Below, one piece after another: positions 50,922 to 62,195 of a stretch of 64,000 bases of DNA; positions within the stretch are counted from its first letter, which is position 1, and the number at the start of each line of letters is the position of its first letter. Origin of the DNA: Bacteroidota bacterium (GTDB lineage: Bacteria; Bacteroidota; Bacteroidia; Bacteroidales; VadinHA17). Made by a program: the position numbers and the translations under genes. The stretch spans positions 84,508 to 148,507 of the forward strand of contig JAKPOU010000034.1 of assembly GCA_029547705.1 (NCBI GenBank). The letters are read 5' to 3'. The notes under the pieces were generated by a model. The model was not told the DNA's origin, ran no database searches, and saw only the letters and a program-made list of their open reading frames with translations.

Positions 50922-50962
50922 AATAATAAAACGCGGGAAAACAAAGTATTTGCCTTCCCGCG
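50922..50962 (-). terminator. Rho-independent terminator downstream of dnaK
   Basis: Minus strand CGCGGGAA...TTCCCGCG (arms 50955-50962 / 50932-50939) followed by TTTTATTATTTTTT. Confidence 0.85.
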
Positions 50963-50995
50963 CTTATAGTTTAACAGTGACCTGAAAAACAGGTG

Positions 50996-52924
50996 TTAGT
51001 CAACCTCTTCAAAATCCACGTCTGTGACCTCGTCGTTGCCGGATTTGCTGTCGCCGCCACTGTGATGCTGACCGCCCGCATGTTCCTGGCCATGCTGTGA
51101 TGAACCCCCGGGTGCTGTGCTCTGTGCTGTTTTGTACATTTCTTCCGAAGCAGACTGCCAGATGCTGTTCAGACTTGCGAGTGACGTATCTATTGCATTT
51201 ACATCCTGATTTTTATGAGCTTCTTTCAGTTTCTCAAGGGCACTTTCTATTTCAGCTTTTTTATCGGCAGGAAGTTTGTCGCCGAACTCTTTCAACTGTT
51301 TTTCAGTACTGAATATCATGCTGTCGGCCGAATTGATCTTGTCAACTCTTTCCCTTGCCTTGGCGTCAGCCTCCTCATTGGCCTTTGCCTCTTCACGCAT
51401 CCGTCTGATTTCATCATCGCTGAGCCCGGACGAGGCTTCAATCCTTATCCTTTGTTCTTTTCCCGTTCCGCGGTCTTTTGCGGTAACATGGAGGATTCCG
51501 TTTGCATCAATATCGAAAGTGACCTCTATCTGCGGAATGCCCCTCGGAGCAGGCGGAATGCCATCGAGATGGAATCTTCCGATTGTTTTGTTTCCTGTCG
51601 CCATTGGCCTTTCGCCCTGCAGTACATGTATCTCAACCGAAGGCTGATTATCGGCTGCGGTTGTGAAGACTTCCATCTTCTTGGTTGGTATTGTTGTATT
51701 GGCATCAATGAGTTTTGTCATGACACCGCCCATGGTTTCAATACCCAGCGAAAGCGGGGTGACATCAAGGAGAAGCACATCCTTCACCTCGCCCGTGAGG
51801 ACACCACCCTGAATTGCAGCACCAACAGCAACAACTTCATCAGGATTAACGCCTTTTGAAGGAGCTTTTCCGAAGAAATTTTCCACAAGCTGCTGTATTG
51901 CCGGAATTCTTGTTGAACCACCCACCAGAAGGACTTCATCAATATCCGATACTGAGTAGCCCGAATCAGACAGGGCTTTTTTGACCGGCTGAATACATTT
52001 CTGGAATAGGGGATCGCATATCTTCTCAAAATTTGCCCGGGTAAGGGTTTTGACAAGATGTTTCGGAATTCCGTCGACGGGCATTATATAAGGAAGATTT
52101 ATTTCTGTTGAAGTAGTGCTTGAAAGTTCTATTTTCGCCTTTTCGGCAGCTTCCTTCAGTCTCTGCATTGCCATGGGATCTTTCCTCAGGTCAACCCCTT
52201 CGTCCCTGATAAATTCTTCAGCAAGCCAGTCGATTATCTGATGGTCAAAATCGTCTCCGCCAAGATGGGTGTCGCCATTGGTTGACTTAACCTCAAAAAC
52301 ACCGTCTCCCAGTTCAAGTATGGATATGTCGAATGTTCCTCCACCCAGGTCAAATACCGCAATTTTAAGATCCTGTGATTTTTTATCAAGACCATAGGCG
52401 AGAGATGCTGCTGTCGGTTCATTGATTATCCTCTTGACAGTCAGACCGGCGATCTCTCCTGCTTCTTTGGTGGCCTGTCGCTGGGAATCACTGAAATAGG
52501 CCGGTACGGTTATAACTGCTTCAGTAACTTCCTGGCCCAGATAATCCTCAGCGGTCTTTTTCATCTTCTGAAGTATCATTGCAGAAATCTCCTGGGGTGA
52601 ATACAACCTGTTGTCGATTTTTACCCTGGGAGTATTATTGTCACCCTTGACTACATTATATGTGATTCTTTTTATTTCCGGATTCAGTTTGTCATAGGTC
52701 TCGCCCATGAACCTTTTTATTGAATACACGGTCTTTGTGGCATTTGTTATAGCCTGACGTTTTGCCGGATCACCGACTTTGCGTTCATTATTCTCAACAA
52801 AGGCAACTATTGAAGGTGTGGTTCTTTTGCCTTCACTGTTGGGTATAATAACAGGCTCATTGCCTTCCATTACTGCAACACATGAATTTGTTGTACCAAG
52901 ATCTATACCGATTATCTTTCCCAT
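50996..52924 (-). CDS. dnaK: Molecular chaperone DnaK (Hsp70)
   Basis: 642 aa; [87 protein letters not shown]. Confidence 0.99.
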   Translation of the reverse strand: MGKIIGIDLGTTNSCVAVMEGNEPVIIPNSEGKRTTPSIVAFVENNERKVGDPAKRQAITNATKTVYSIKRFMGETYDKLNPEIKRITYNVVKGDNNTPRVKIDNRLYSPQEISAMILQKMKKTAEDYLGQEVTEAVITVPAYFSDSQRQATKEAGEIAGLTVKRIINEPTAASLAYGLDKKSQDLKIAVFDLGGGTFDISILELGDGVFEVKSTNGDTHLGGDDFDHQIIDWLAEEFIRDEGVDLRKDPMAMQRLKEAAEKAKIELSSTTSTEINLPYIMPVDGIPKHLVKTLTRANFEKICDPLFQKCIQPVKKALSDSGYSVSDIDEVLLVGGSTRIPAIQQLVENFFGKAPSKGVNPDEVVAVGAAIQGGVLTGEVKDVLLLDVTPLSLGIETMGGVMTKLIDANTTIPTKKMEVFTTAADNQPSVEIHVLQGERPMATGNKTIGRFHLDGIPPAPRGIPQIEVTFDIDANGILHVTAKDRGTGKEQRIRIEASSGLSDDEIRRMREEAKANEEADAKARERVDKINSADSMIFSTEKQLKEFGDKLPADKKAEIESALEKLKEAHKNQDVNAIDTSLASLNSIWQSASEEMYKTAQSTAPGGSSQHGQEHAGGQHHSGGDSKSGNDEVTDVDFEEVD

Positions 52925-53068
52925 TTTATAAATTTTTGCATTATCGATTTTTTACTTTGATACTATGTTCATCAATGATTATGCCATTTGAAATAACTGA
53001 CAAAACGACAGTAGCCGGCACAGGCCGGACCAGGAGGCTGAATAAAAAGAAAAGAGTAATTTTGCACT

Positions 53069-53830
53069 ATGAACGAGGTTTTTAATGATGCGTCAGAAAG
53101 TAAAAAACTAAACGGGCCGGAAGTTCTTTACGAGGATAACCATTTAATTGCCCTGAACAAGAAGTCTTCCGATTTATCGCAGGGCGATGCTTCGGGCGAT
53201 CTTTCCCTTGATGCAAGGGTGAAGCAATACCTTGCTGCAAAATATGACAAGCCCGGGGATGTTTTTCTTGGTGTTGTCCACAGGCTTGACAGGCCTGTCA
53301 GCGGTGTCATCCTCTATGCCCGTACCTCAAAGGCCCTGTCGCGGATGAATGAGATGTTCAGGCAATCCCTGGTAAAAAAGACCTACCTGGCAATTGTAGG
53401 GGAATGTCCTCCGGAGGATGAGGGAGTACTGATACACTATCTCAGGAAGAATGAGAAGCAGAACAAGTCCTATGTCTTTGACAGGGAGGTTGCCGGTTCC
53501 AGAAAGGCGGTACTGACCTACAGGATTGCCGGACGGTCCCAGAGATATTATCTTCTTGAGATCGGACTGCATTCCGGACGGCATCATCAGATCAGGGCAC
53601 AGCTTGCTGCAATTGGCTGCCCGGTGAAGGGTGATCTGAAATACGGTTACAGGAGGGCGAATGAAAACGGAGGGATAAGCCTGTTTGCCAGGAAACTGGA
53701 GTTTATTCACCCGGTCAGAAAGGTAAACACCGGGATAGTTGCTCCCTTCCCTGAAGGAGATTTATGGAGAAAGTTCAATTATGATGCGGGGAATCCTGAA
53801 ACTGAAGTTAAAAGAAAGGGGCAGCGCTGA
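53069..53830 (+). CDS. RluA-family 23S rRNA/tRNA pseudouridine synthase
   Basis: 253 aa; VVHRLDRPVSGVILYARTSKALSRMNE, GLHSGRHHQIRAQLAAIGCPVKGDLKYGYR. Confidence 0.95.
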   Translation: MNEVFNDASESKKLNGPEVLYEDNHLIALNKKSSDLSQGDASGDLSLDARVKQYLAAKYDKPGDVFLGVVHRLDRPVSGVILYARTSKALSRMNEMFRQSLVKKTYLAIVGECPPEDEGVLIHYLRKNEKQNKSYVFDREVAGSRKAVLTYRIAGRSQRYYLLEIGLHSGRHHQIRAQLAAIGCPVKGDLKYGYRRANENGGISLFARKLEFIHPVRKVNTGIVAPFPEGDLWRKFNYDAGNPETEVKRKGQR

Positions 53831-53967
53831 CCGGAAAAAACCGGGATTGAACTTGAGGCCCCGATTTTTCACATGAAAGGCAGGAGTGAAGTTAAATTCA
53901 GGTTAATAACCGTTAAGGAAAAGTTAAATTTAGTGTAAGATACGCAGGGATAAGGTAATTTTGCCGC

Positions 53968-55593
53968 ATGAGCAGGAAGAAATTCATATGGCTGATATTT
54001 ATGATGCTGGTTTCACTTATCGGTATCATATGGGTTCAGTCGGTCTGGATCAGAAATGCCGTCGGCACTCAGAATGAAAACTTCGATGCTGCTGTCATTG
54101 CAGGTATAAATGATGCTGCCGGTTCCATAGAAACAGCCAGGGAGCTGGATTTCTTTAATAATTTCATGTTCAGCGGAAGCAGGGCAATGAACGGTCTGAC
54201 TGATGATATTTCACAGTATCTGAGTGTGGACAGCTATTTATCCCCGGCCGGTGAGGAGCTGAGTGTGAGGATAACAAATCAGGCAATAACCAGGACTCCC
54301 GGGCAGGATCCCGTTGTTGTTGTTCATGATACGGTAATCAAGGCAAACGGGGATTCCTCTATTATATTCCCTTCAGTCAGGAGATCAGCCATTCCGGGAC
54401 CTGATGATAAAGCAGGTATGATTCCCGGAAAGGAAAGCTCATATGTTCAGCAGCAGGAGTTCATCGAATGGGTAAAAAAGAGGCAGAATGAATTCCAGAA
54501 CATAGGCAACAGGATGATTTCTGAAATCTACTCCTGGGAAAAATCACTGGCACTTGATGATAAGGAGATAGAGTTTGCCCTTAAAAGATCACTTCTTTTC
54601 AGAAACATACAGACACCCTTTGAATTTGCCGTTATCAGAAACGGAATTATAGACGAGGGACGCTATAAAAAAACAGATGTTAACGATTTCATTAAAAGTA
54701 AATACAAAGTCAGTCTTTTCCCGCATAGTTTTATTCAGCAGGATCTGATCCTGTCGGTGATCTTTCCGGAACGCACGAATTATGTCCTGGGCTCGATGGC
54801 ATGGGTTCTGTCGGCATCCCTGCTTTTTTCACTGATCATTCTTGCTACTTTCGCAATGAGCCTTTCATTTATTTTCAGGCAGAAAAAGATTTCTGAAATG
54901 AAATCGGATTTCCTGAACAATATGACCCATGAGTTCAAGACACCGATTGCCACAATATCGCTTGCAGCTGATACAATCGTAAATTCCAGGGTCATTGGTG
55001 ATGAATCGAAGATCCGTCACTTCATCAGCATGATAAAAAAGGAAAACAGCCGCATGAATAAAAAGGTGGAGACCATTCTTCAGATATCATCGCTCGACAG
55101 GAAGGAGATCAGCTTTAATTTTGAGAATCTGTCCCTGCATTCGATTATTGAACGTGCCGTGGATTCGACTGACATCATTGTGCAGCAGAGGAAGGGCAGG
55201 GTAAATCTTCATCTGGATGCATCTGAACCCGTGGTATGCGGTGATGAGGAGCATCTTTACAATCTTGTAAACAATCTTCTTGACAATGCCATCAAATATT
55301 CGCCGGGATCTCCGGAAATAACCGTAAGCACAAAAAACAACGGCAGAGGGGTCATTATGACGGTGGAAGACAGGGGGACAGGCATGTCGAAAAGTGTTCA
55401 GAACAGGATATTTGAGAGATTTTACAGGAAACCTTCCGGAAATGTGCATAATGTCAAGGGATTCGGCCTTGGACTCAATTATGTGCAGGCCATAGTCAAT
55501 GCCCACAGGGGAAATATTACGGTTCACAGCGAATCGGGCAGGGGAAGCCGTTTTGATGTTTTTATACCTTTTAATCCGGAAAATGAGAGATGA
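53968..55593 (+). CDS. Two-component sensor histidine kinase
   Basis: 541 aa; two TM segments, NNMTHEFKTPIATISLAADTI H-box, VEDRGTGMSKSVQNRIFERFYRKPSGNVHNVKGFGLGLNYVQAIVNAH. Confidence 0.95.
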   Translation: MSRKKFIWLIFMMLVSLIGIIWVQSVWIRNAVGTQNENFDAAVIAGINDAAGSIETARELDFFNNFMFSGSRAMNGLTDDISQYLSVDSYLSPAGEELSVRITNQAITRTPGQDPVVVVHDTVIKANGDSSIIFPSVRRSAIPGPDDKAGMIPGKESSYVQQQEFIEWVKKRQNEFQNIGNRMISEIYSWEKSLALDDKEIEFALKRSLLFRNIQTPFEFAVIRNGIIDEGRYKKTDVNDFIKSKYKVSLFPHSFIQQDLILSVIFPERTNYVLGSMAWVLSASLLFSLIILATFAMSLSFIFRQKKISEMKSDFLNNMTHEFKTPIATISLAADTIVNSRVIGDESKIRHFISMIKKENSRMNKKVETILQISSLDRKEISFNFENLSLHSIIERAVDSTDIIVQQRKGRVNLHLDASEPVVCGDEEHLYNLVNNLLDNAIKYSPGSPEITVSTKNNGRGVIMTVEDRGTGMSKSVQNRIFERFYRKPSGNVHNVKGFGLGLNYVQAIVNAHRGNITVHSESGRGSRFDVFIPFNPENER

Positions 55594-56285
55594 CGGGAAA
55601 ACCGGTTAAGATATTCCTGGTTGAGGATGACCTGAGTTTCGGATCGGTTCTGAAATCATATCTAGAACTGAATGATTTCCTGGTCGACTGGATTGATGAC
55701 GGGAAATATGCAGTTGATCATTTCAGAAAAGGCATGTTCGATATCTGCATTCTCGATGTTATGCTTCCTCATGTTGACGGATTTACCATAGCAAATGAAA
55801 TAAGGCAGATTAACAACCTTGTGCCTATCATATTCCTGACGGCAAAAAAGATGAAGGAGGATGTTCTGAAGGGATATGGAGTGGGAGGGGATGACTACAT
55901 AACAAAACCATTCGATACTGATATTCTCCTTGCGAAACTCAGGGCAATTCTTGCCCGCCGTGATTTTCAAAATGGTACAAAAGATATTTATGAACTGGGA
56001 AAATTCACCTTCAACTCAAAACTAAGAACCCTTACAACGGAAGATGAGGAAAAAAAGCTCTCTCCGAAGGAAGCACAGCTTCTGGAACTCCTGGCTGTAA
56101 ATCAGAATGCCCTGATAAGCAGGGAAACGGCATTGAAAAAAATATGGGGGAATGATGATTATTTCACAGCAAGGAGCATGGATGTCTATATAACGAAACT
56201 GAGAAAAATCCTTTCGGAGGATCCCCGTTTGAATATCAAGAATATACACGGTTCGGGCTTCCAGCTTATAGTAAGCGCGGATTGA
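55590..56285 (+). CDS. OmpR/PhoB-family response regulator
   Basis: 231 aa; FLVEDDLSFGSVLKSYLEL, CILDVMLPHVDGFTIANEIR, FLTAKKMKEDVLKGYGVGGDDYITKPFD; winged-helix C-terminus; ATGA overlap with the kinase gene. Confidence 0.96.
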   Translation: MTGKPVKIFLVEDDLSFGSVLKSYLELNDFLVDWIDDGKYAVDHFRKGMFDICILDVMLPHVDGFTIANEIRQINNLVPIIFLTAKKMKEDVLKGYGVGGDDYITKPFDTDILLAKLRAILARRDFQNGTKDIYELGKFTFNSKLRTLTTEDEEKKLSPKEAQLLELLAVNQNALISRETALKKIWGNDDYFTARSMDVYITKLRKILSEDPRLNIKNIHGSGFQLIVSAD

Positions 56286-56349
56286 TGTTCACATCAGCCT
56301 GCATGAAATTAATTCACTTTTTACTATTTTTACCGCAAACGGAAGATCA

Positions 56350-57522
56350 ATGCACAAAAGCCCTTACTGTATCTTTTTTCTGTTCCTCCTTGGCGGTCTT
56401 GTTTCGTGCGGGGTTTTCAGGCCGGCCTCAGTATCCTCCCCGGCCCCTCTCACAACATCTGCAGCAGAATATATCCAGCGGTACAAGGATTTGGCTGTCA
56501 GCGAAATGGCTCGATCGGGAGTTCCCGCCAGCATTACTCTCGCCCAGGGAATGGTGGAATCCGATTACGGGCGCAGCACTCTCGCCCGCACAGCAAATAA
56601 CCATTTCGGGATAAAGTGTCATAATGACTGGAGGGGTCCGTCTGTGCGGCATCATGATGACAGACACAATGAGTGCTTCAGGAAATACAGCACTGCAGAG
56701 GACTCTTTTTACGATCATTCTGATTTTCTGCGAAGCAGATCACGCTACAGTTTTCTCTTTGATCTTCCGGTTACCGACTACAAAAGCTGGGCAAGGGGGC
56801 TGAAGAAGGCAGGATATGCCACCAATCCCCATTATGCAGAGATGCTGATCAGGAAGATAGAGGAGTACAATCTTCATTTATATGATCATATGCTGCCGGT
56901 TGCCGGAGCAGGGACCGGAGCAGGGTACGGAACATCTTCAGGGACAGCATCCGGAACAGGCTCAGGAAGAACCTCCGGAGCAGCATCCGGAACAGCATCC
57001 GGAACAGCATCCGGAACAGCCACCGGAACAACGTCCGGAACAATTTCAGGAACGGCCTCCCGGTCAGTGGCTTCTGAAGAAACCAGGGTCAGGGAAAAAG
57101 AGATCTTGTCTGACGTGAAAACAAGCCGGCCGCTGATAAATGACAATTTCACGGTAAATATTCATGATCAGAGGGTAATTGAGAATAATGGTTCAAAATA
57201 TATAATTGTAAGGGATGAGGAGAGCATGGAAATGATCATGGAGGAGTTTGATGTTTTCAGGTGGGAGATTCTGAGGTTTAATGATCTGGAAGATGATTAC
57301 GTGCCACGGCCGGGACAGATTCTGTATATTCAGCCCAAGCGCGCCAGGGCAGAGGCCGGAAAGGAGAAATATACTGCAGCTGCAGGTGATACAATGCATT
57401 CCATTTCCCAGAAATACGGTGTAAAACTTAACAAGCTGTATGAATACAACAGGATGGCCAGGGGGAGTGAAGCAGAGGCAGGTCAGGTTATCTGGCTGAG
57501 GAAGGCAAAGCCTGCCAGGTGA
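56350..57522 (+). CDS. Glucosaminidase-domain lipoprotein with GTAS low-complexity linker and C-terminal LysM domain
   Basis: 390 aa; lipobox GGLVSCGV; SITLAQGMVESDYGRSTLARTANNHFGIKCHNDWRGPSV; YTAAAGDTMHSISQKYGVKLNKLYEYNRM (LysM). Confidence 0.92.
   Translation: MHKSPYCIFFLFLLGGLVSCGVFRPASVSSPAPLTTSAAEYIQRYKDLAVSEMARSGVPASITLAQGMVESDYGRSTLARTANNHFGIKCHNDWRGPSVRHHDDRHNECFRKYSTAEDSFYDHSDFLRSRSRYSFLFDLPVTDYKSWARGLKKAGYATNPHYAEMLIRKIEEYNLHLYDHMLPVAGAGTGAGYGTSSGTASGTGSGRTSGAASGTASGTASGTATGTTSGTISGTASRSVASEETRVREKEILSDVKTSRPLINDNFTVNIHDQRVIENNGSKYIIVRDEESMEMIMEEFDVFRWEILRFNDLEDDYVPRPGQILYIQPKRARAEAGKEKYTAAAGDTMHSISQKYGVKLNKLYEYNRMARGSEAEAGQVIWLRKAKPAR
56905..57060 (+). repeat. 13 x 12-bp in-frame tandem repeat (consensus GGAACAGCATCC, Gly-Thr-Ala-Ser)
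   Basis: Units read directly: ggagcagggacc, ggagcagggtac, ggaacatcttca, gggacagcatcc, ggaacaggctca, ggaagaacctcc, ggagcagcatcc, ggaacagcatcc x2, ggaacagccacc, ggaacaacgtcc, ggaacaatttca, ggaacggcctcc. Confidence 0.95.
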
Positions 57523-58489
57523 CTGCCACCGGGTGATCCGCTAATCTGAATCCTTTCAGAAATTCGCTGATGTTCATCCTTTTTCTTCCTGCCAGCTGGA
57601 GGGAGTCAATATTTACATAACCATTCTTACAGGCTATTTTTATATAATTTTTCCGGTCGGATATTACAGAGCCCGGAACCAGGGTGTGGACTGCAATTTC
57701 CGGCCGGCTTTCAAATACCTTGAATGAAAGTGTTTCTCCGTCCTGTTTAAGGAATGACCGTGCTCCCGGCGAGGGAGAAAGGCCTCTTATGAAATTATGG
57801 ATTGCATGGCATTCATTCTGCCAGTTTATAATACAGTTTTCAGGGAATATTTTGGGTGCTGTCCTTGGTATCTCTCCGGGCATAAGAAATGCCGACTGCG
57901 GCTGAGGACTGATCTGCCCTGCCGAAATTGCTGCCAATGTTCTCAGAACAAGGGCGGCCCCTCTTTTCATCAGTTTGTCATGCAGGTCACCGGCATTCTC
58001 GGACGGATCAACGGGTATTTCCTCCCTGAGCAGGATTTTGCCGGTATCAATATTGTCATCAATGAGAAAGGTTGTTACTCCTGTTACTGTTTCCCCGTTG
58101 ATCAGAACATGGTTGATCGGGGCTGCTCCCCTGTAATGGGGCAGAAGGGAGGCGTGAAGATTGATTGTTCCGCAGGGGGGAATTCTCCATACGGCTTCCG
58201 GAAGCATACGGAATGCAACAACGATGAATACATCGGCCTCAAGCTTTTTCAGGGCACTGATAAATTCAGGATCTTTCAGGTTTTCCGGCTGGAGAACGGG
58301 CAGGGAGTGTGATCCGGCAAAGATACTGACCGGTGACCTGCTTGTTTTTCTTCCCCTGCCTGACGGCTTATCAGCTGCGGTGACAACCGAAACAACATCA
58401 TAGCCGTTATCAAGCAGTGAGCCCAGTGTTGCCACGGCAAATTCAGGCGTTCCCATAAATACTATCCTGAGTTTTTTCATTGCGGTCAC
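57488..58489 (-). CDS. fmt: Methionyl-tRNA formyltransferase
   Basis: 333 aa; IVFMGTPEFAVATLGSLL, INLHASLLPHYRGAAPINHVLINGETVTGVTTFLID, FIRGLSPSPGAR. Confidence 0.96.
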   Translation of the reverse strand: MTAMKKLRIVFMGTPEFAVATLGSLLDNGYDVVSVVTAADKPSGRGRKTSRSPVSIFAGSHSLPVLQPENLKDPEFISALKKLEADVFIVVAFRMLPEAVWRIPPCGTINLHASLLPHYRGAAPINHVLINGETVTGVTTFLIDDNIDTGKILLREEIPVDPSENAGDLHDKLMKRGAALVLRTLAAISAGQISPQPQSAFLMPGEIPRTAPKIFPENCIINWQNECHAIHNFIRGLSPSPGARSFLKQDGETLSFKVFESRPEIAVHTLVPGSVISDRKNYIKIACKNGYVNIDSLQLAGRKRMNISEFLKGFRLADHPVAVTWQALPSSAR

Positions 58490-58506
58490 GGCTGTATGGA
58501 TGAACT

Positions 58507-59745
58507 TCAGGGCCTGTCCTTTGCCAGATGTTTGTAGCAGGTCAGGTTATGCCCCATCTTTTTCTCCTTGGTCTGAAGGTAGAACTCGTTATGTGGATTT
58601 GATTCGATGATAAGAGGGATTGTTTCAACTATTTTTATTCCATAGCCTTCTAGACCCGCTCTTTTAACCGGATTGTTGGAAATCAGCTTGATTTTTCCCA
58701 GCCCTAGTGCCCGCATGATGCTGGCGCCAACGCCGTAGTCCCGTTCATCTTCCGCGAATCCCAGCTTCAGATTTGCCTGGACGGTATCCATTCCTTCATC
58801 CTGAAGCCTGTATGCCTTTATTTTATTGAAAAGGCCGATTCCCCTGCCTTCCTGACTCAGGTATATCACTACCCCCTTGCCCTCTTTTTCGACCATTTCC
58901 ATGGCCCTGTGAAGCTGCGGACCGCAGTCGCAGCGCAGCGACCCGAAAATATCACCTGTAAAGCAGGAAGAATGCACCCTTACCATTACAGTATCATCTT
59001 TCGTCCAGCTTCCCTTTACCAGCGCCCCGTGTTCCAGGCCGTTGCTTATCTGCCTGAATGGTATGAAATCAAATTCCCCCCTGTCGGTGGGCAGTTTGAC
59101 CCTCTCACCGACCTCAATGATAGTGTCCCTTTCAAGTTTGTATTTAATAAGATCGCTGATGGAAACTATTTTTATTCCGAATTTTTCTCCCAGTCCGACG
59201 AGATCGTTGAGTCTTGCCATGGATCCGTCGTCATTCATTATTTCCACCAGAACCCCGCCGGGATTAAGTCCGGCCAGCACAGTCAGGTCCACCGCAGCCT
59301 CTGTGTGGCCGGCTCTTCTGATTACACCCTTGGCTTTGGCCTTTAAGGGAAAGACATGTCCCGGCCGTCCCAGGTCGGAAGGTCTGGTTCCGGGATCCAC
59401 CAGGGCTTTTATGGTAAGGGCCCGGTCTTTTGCCGAGACCCCCGTGGTGGTTTCCGGGGATATCAGGTCAACCGAAACGGTAAACTGGGTTTCATGAAGT
59501 GATGTGTTGTTGCCTACCATCAGATCAAGTTCAAGTTCCTCACATCTTTCTTCCGGAAGAGCCACACAAATCAATCCCCTTCCGTGTTTGGTCATGAAAT
59601 TGACAATTCCCGGAGTTATAAGCTCAGCGGCACAGATAAAGTCGCCTTCATTCTCCCTGTCCTCGTCATCCACTACGATGACAAGCTTTCCCCTGCCTAT
59701 ATCCTCAATTGCTTCTTCAATGGTATTAAGTTTAATATTATTCAT
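58507..59745 (-). CDS. ribBA: Bifunctional 3,4-dihydroxy-2-butanone-4-phosphate synthase / GTP cyclohydrolase II
   Basis: 412 aa; [65 protein letters not shown]. Confidence 0.97.
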   Translation of the reverse strand: MNNIKLNTIEEAIEDIGRGKLVIVVDDEDRENEGDFICAAELITPGIVNFMTKHGRGLICVALPEERCEELELDLMVGNNTSLHETQFTVSVDLISPETTTGVSAKDRALTIKALVDPGTRPSDLGRPGHVFPLKAKAKGVIRRAGHTEAAVDLTVLAGLNPGGVLVEIMNDDGSMARLNDLVGLGEKFGIKIVSISDLIKYKLERDTIIEVGERVKLPTDRGEFDFIPFRQISNGLEHGALVKGSWTKDDTVMVRVHSSCFTGDIFGSLRCDCGPQLHRAMEMVEKEGKGVVIYLSQEGRGIGLFNKIKAYRLQDEGMDTVQANLKLGFAEDERDYGVGASIMRALGLGKIKLISNNPVKRAGLEGYGIKIVETIPLIIESNPHNEFYLQTKEKKMGHNLTCYKHLAKDRP

Positions 59746-61237
59746 CGGTTATATTTATTATATCATATTTAGGTTTTTTCCCCTGGAAAATTATTCTGAA
59801 AAGAAAATTTTTTATGTTCCTGAAAAACTGAAGATAGGTATCTACATTCATAATTACGGAATCATGTGAAGCTTTGTAGGTAAGGAAGATACCGATGGGC
59901 AGCAGGATAAATGACGATGTCCACATTCCTGCAAAGCTGCTTATCAGGTTTTCCTCCACAAATTTTTCTGCCGACATGGATATCACATACCAGATCACAA
60001 AGAAAAGAATTGAAATCACCGTGGGTGTTCCGAGGCCCCCCTTTCTGACAATTGCTCCCAGCGGCGCCCCGATAAAAAAGAAAACAAGACAGCCGAATGG
60101 AAGAACAAGCTTTTTATGCCAGTCGACCTCATATCTTTTCATGAATCTTATTTTCATTTTCATTGTTTCGGTTGTCATTGAGAGAAAATTGGCAGCTTCC
60201 TTTGCATTTTCAAGAGCCCGGGCAACCACGATCTTTTTGTCATGGGACCTGAGACCGGAATAGAGCTGCCCCGGATTAAAGAAGACGGAATCTTTCTCCT
60301 GATCCTCACCGTCCACGTCATACATTACGTTCTTTCCGGTATAAATCTTTGAATCCCTGAATTCCCCGTACTGCTGATAGTATTTTATGTTATACTCGTT
60401 GTTCATGGAATCGATATAGAACGAGAGCTGGGAGAGGTTCAGCATCCATGAAGTTGATCTGAAAAGGTCGTCACTGCTGCGTTGCAGGTCAAATCCGGAA
60501 AGGGAGATTACTATGGTTTGTTCCCTGAATTCATCCTTCCTTGAAGGATATTTCCTCTGATCCGGAGCAACGTTTTTTTCCTCAATTTCAGTAAAGCTTT
60601 TACCGTTGTACAGAGTCATTATCATTGCCGTTTCATCGGGTGTTATTTTCATATAACCCGAGTCGGCCGTGGTTACCGAAATATTTCCTTTTTTATCGCG
60701 GTGGTCGTAGATAATGATTCCATCGAGGCGGTTTGTTACAGGGTCCTTGGCGGTTACCTTAATGCTGAAACCATCGATGTCGTTGTTGAAAGACCCTGCC
60801 TGAAGATTGATATCAGGCCGTTTTCTCCTTATGTCGTAAAGAAGCATTCTGGCCTGGCGGTTTGAGTAAGGCAGAACATAGTTTGAAAAAAGGAATGAAA
60901 TTATTACCAGTATTCCAATCAGGAACATGAGGGGCCTCATTATTCTCATCAGGGATATACCGGATGATTTCAGTGCCGTCAGTTCACTGAATTCCCCCAT
61001 GTTTCCGAAAGTCATGAGTGCTGCGAGCAGGATTGCAAGCGGCAGTGCCGTGGGAACAAAGGAAAGGGTAAACTGTATGAGAAGTTCGGCGATTATATTA
61101 AAATTCAGTCCCTTGCCGGCCAGGTCATCGACATACATCCATAGAAACTGCAAAAGAAGTATTGTAAGCACAATGAAGAATGTGAGTATGAGAGGGCCTA
61201 TAAACGACTTAAGCACAAATTTGTCGACTTTTTTCAC
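59738..61237 (-). CDS. LptF/LptG family lipopolysaccharide export permease
   Basis: 499 aa; [82 protein letters not shown]-terminal TM segments. Confidence 0.95.
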   Translation of the reverse strand: MKKVDKFVLKSFIGPLILTFFIVLTILLLQFLWMYVDDLAGKGLNFNIIAELLIQFTLSFVPTALPLAILLAALMTFGNMGEFSELTALKSSGISLMRIMRPLMFLIGILVIISFLFSNYVLPYSNRQARMLLYDIRRKRPDINLQAGSFNNDIDGFSIKVTAKDPVTNRLDGIIIYDHRDKKGNISVTTADSGYMKITPDETAMIMTLYNGKSFTEIEEKNVAPDQRKYPSRKDEFREQTIVISLSGFDLQRSSDDLFRSTSWMLNLSQLSFYIDSMNNEYNIKYYQQYGEFRDSKIYTGKNVMYDVDGEDQEKDSVFFNPGQLYSGLRSHDKKIVVARALENAKEAANFLSMTTETMKMKIRFMKRYEVDWHKKLVLPFGCLVFFFIGAPLGAIVRKGGLGTPTVISILFFVIWYVISMSAEKFVEENLISSFAGMWTSSFILLPIGIFLTYKASHDSVIMNVDTYLQFFRNIKNFLFRIIFQGKKPKYDIINITDE

Positions 61238-61371
61238 CGGAAATAAATTTCAGGATGCAAAGTTACCGAATTTAGTTGGTTTTACAACGAAGTAATCCTT
61301 GTGGAAACAGGGGCGGGATGCCGGGACCGTGCTTAACTGATACCTTCTTCCTTTGAGCCTTTAAATGCTTG

Positions 61372-61752
61372 TCATACGCCGAGCAATCTTCTCAGATCGG
61401 TTATCTGCGTATCCCAGAGAAATATTGTGTCTTCTTTTTCCTCGGGTTCGGCAAAATCGGTTATTATGAGTGCGAGGCTTCCGGAAAGTTCTTCGACATT
61501 CAGACGGAACTCGAAATAGTTTGAAGAAGGTTCATCGTCATCTATCCATTCAAAGCGGACCAGCTTATTTTCCTTGAGGGCTATGAGCCGGGCCCTGGCT
61601 TCGGAACTGCTCCATGAGAAAGTGAATACATCCCCGTCTGTCCTGACTTCATCCGCGAACCACTCGCAGAGTCCTTCCGGAGTGCTCAGCCTTGAGAAGA
61701 GGACTTTGGGAGAACAGTTAAGCGTATATTCCAGTTCGTATTTCAATTTCAT
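61372..61752 (-). CDS. START-like (AHSA1-type) domain protein
   Basis: 126 aa; YTLNCSPKVLFSRLSTPEGLCEWFADEVRTDGDVFTFSWSSSEARARLIALKENKLVRFEW. Confidence 0.88.
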   Translation of the reverse strand: MKLKYELEYTLNCSPKVLFSRLSTPEGLCEWFADEVRTDGDVFTFSWSSSEARARLIALKENKLVRFEWIDDDEPSSNYFEFRLNVEELSGSLALIITDFAEPEEKEDTIFLWDTQITDLRRLLGV

Positions 61753-61952
61753 CAGGATTAACTGTGTTACTGATTTGCAATATAGAAAAAATAAAATAAT
61801 AACAAAAAATTCTTGTTGTTATTTAGCTTCAAACTGTATATATTTGCAGCCTCAAAAAGCCCTCCTTTTATTATAGCCGCGGAAGAAAAAGGTCTTCTCC
61901 GGAAAGGGCAGAGAAGGTTAGATTAGTTTTACCGGAATGAGGGAGGAATAAT

Positions 61953-62012
61953 GGCGGGATAACTCAGATGGTTAGAGCGTCCCGACCATAAGTCGGGAAG
62001 GTGCCGGGTTCA
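61953..62012 (+). pseudogene. Truncated tRNA-like sequence (degenerate tRNA-Met copy)
   Basis: aataatggcgggataactcagatggttagagcg closely matches the 5' half and flank of the intact tRNA-Met at 62026; arm cccgaccataagtcggg, then stops in the T arm (gccgggttca), with no T-stem/acceptor 3' halves. Confidence 0.8.
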
Positions 62013-62025
62013 TTAAGGTAATAAT

Positions 62026-62099
62026 GGCGAGATAGCTCAGATGGTTAGAGCGCATGATTCATAATCATGAGGTCGGGGGTTCAATCCCCCCTCTCGCTA
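62026..62099 (+). tRNA. tRNA-Met (anticodon CAU)
   Basis: GGCGAGATAGCTCAGATGGTTAGAGCGCATGATTCATAATCATGAGGTCGGGGGTTCAATCCCCCCTCTCGCTA cloverleaf; loop TTCATAA; elongator-type. Confidence 0.94.
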
Positions 62100-62110
62100 C
62101 ACTGAAGAAC

Positions 62111-62150
62111 AACCACTTACATTATCAAATATGTAGGTGGTTTTTGTTTT
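62111..62150 (+). terminator. Terminator downstream of tRNA-Met
   Basis: aaccacttacat (62111-62122) / atgtaggtggtt (62131-62142) stem with one wobble, followed by tttgtttt. Confidence 0.75.
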
Positions 62151-62195
62151 GTGCTAGGGTTCTTAAAAATGGGATAACAGAATATTATCCCAATT

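Noticed and set aside
56882-57152. PEQHPEQHPEQ (+) and DAVPDAVPDA (-) ORFs
   Set aside because: Out-of-frame translations of the 12-bp GTAS repeat within a well-supported glucosaminidase/LysM gene.
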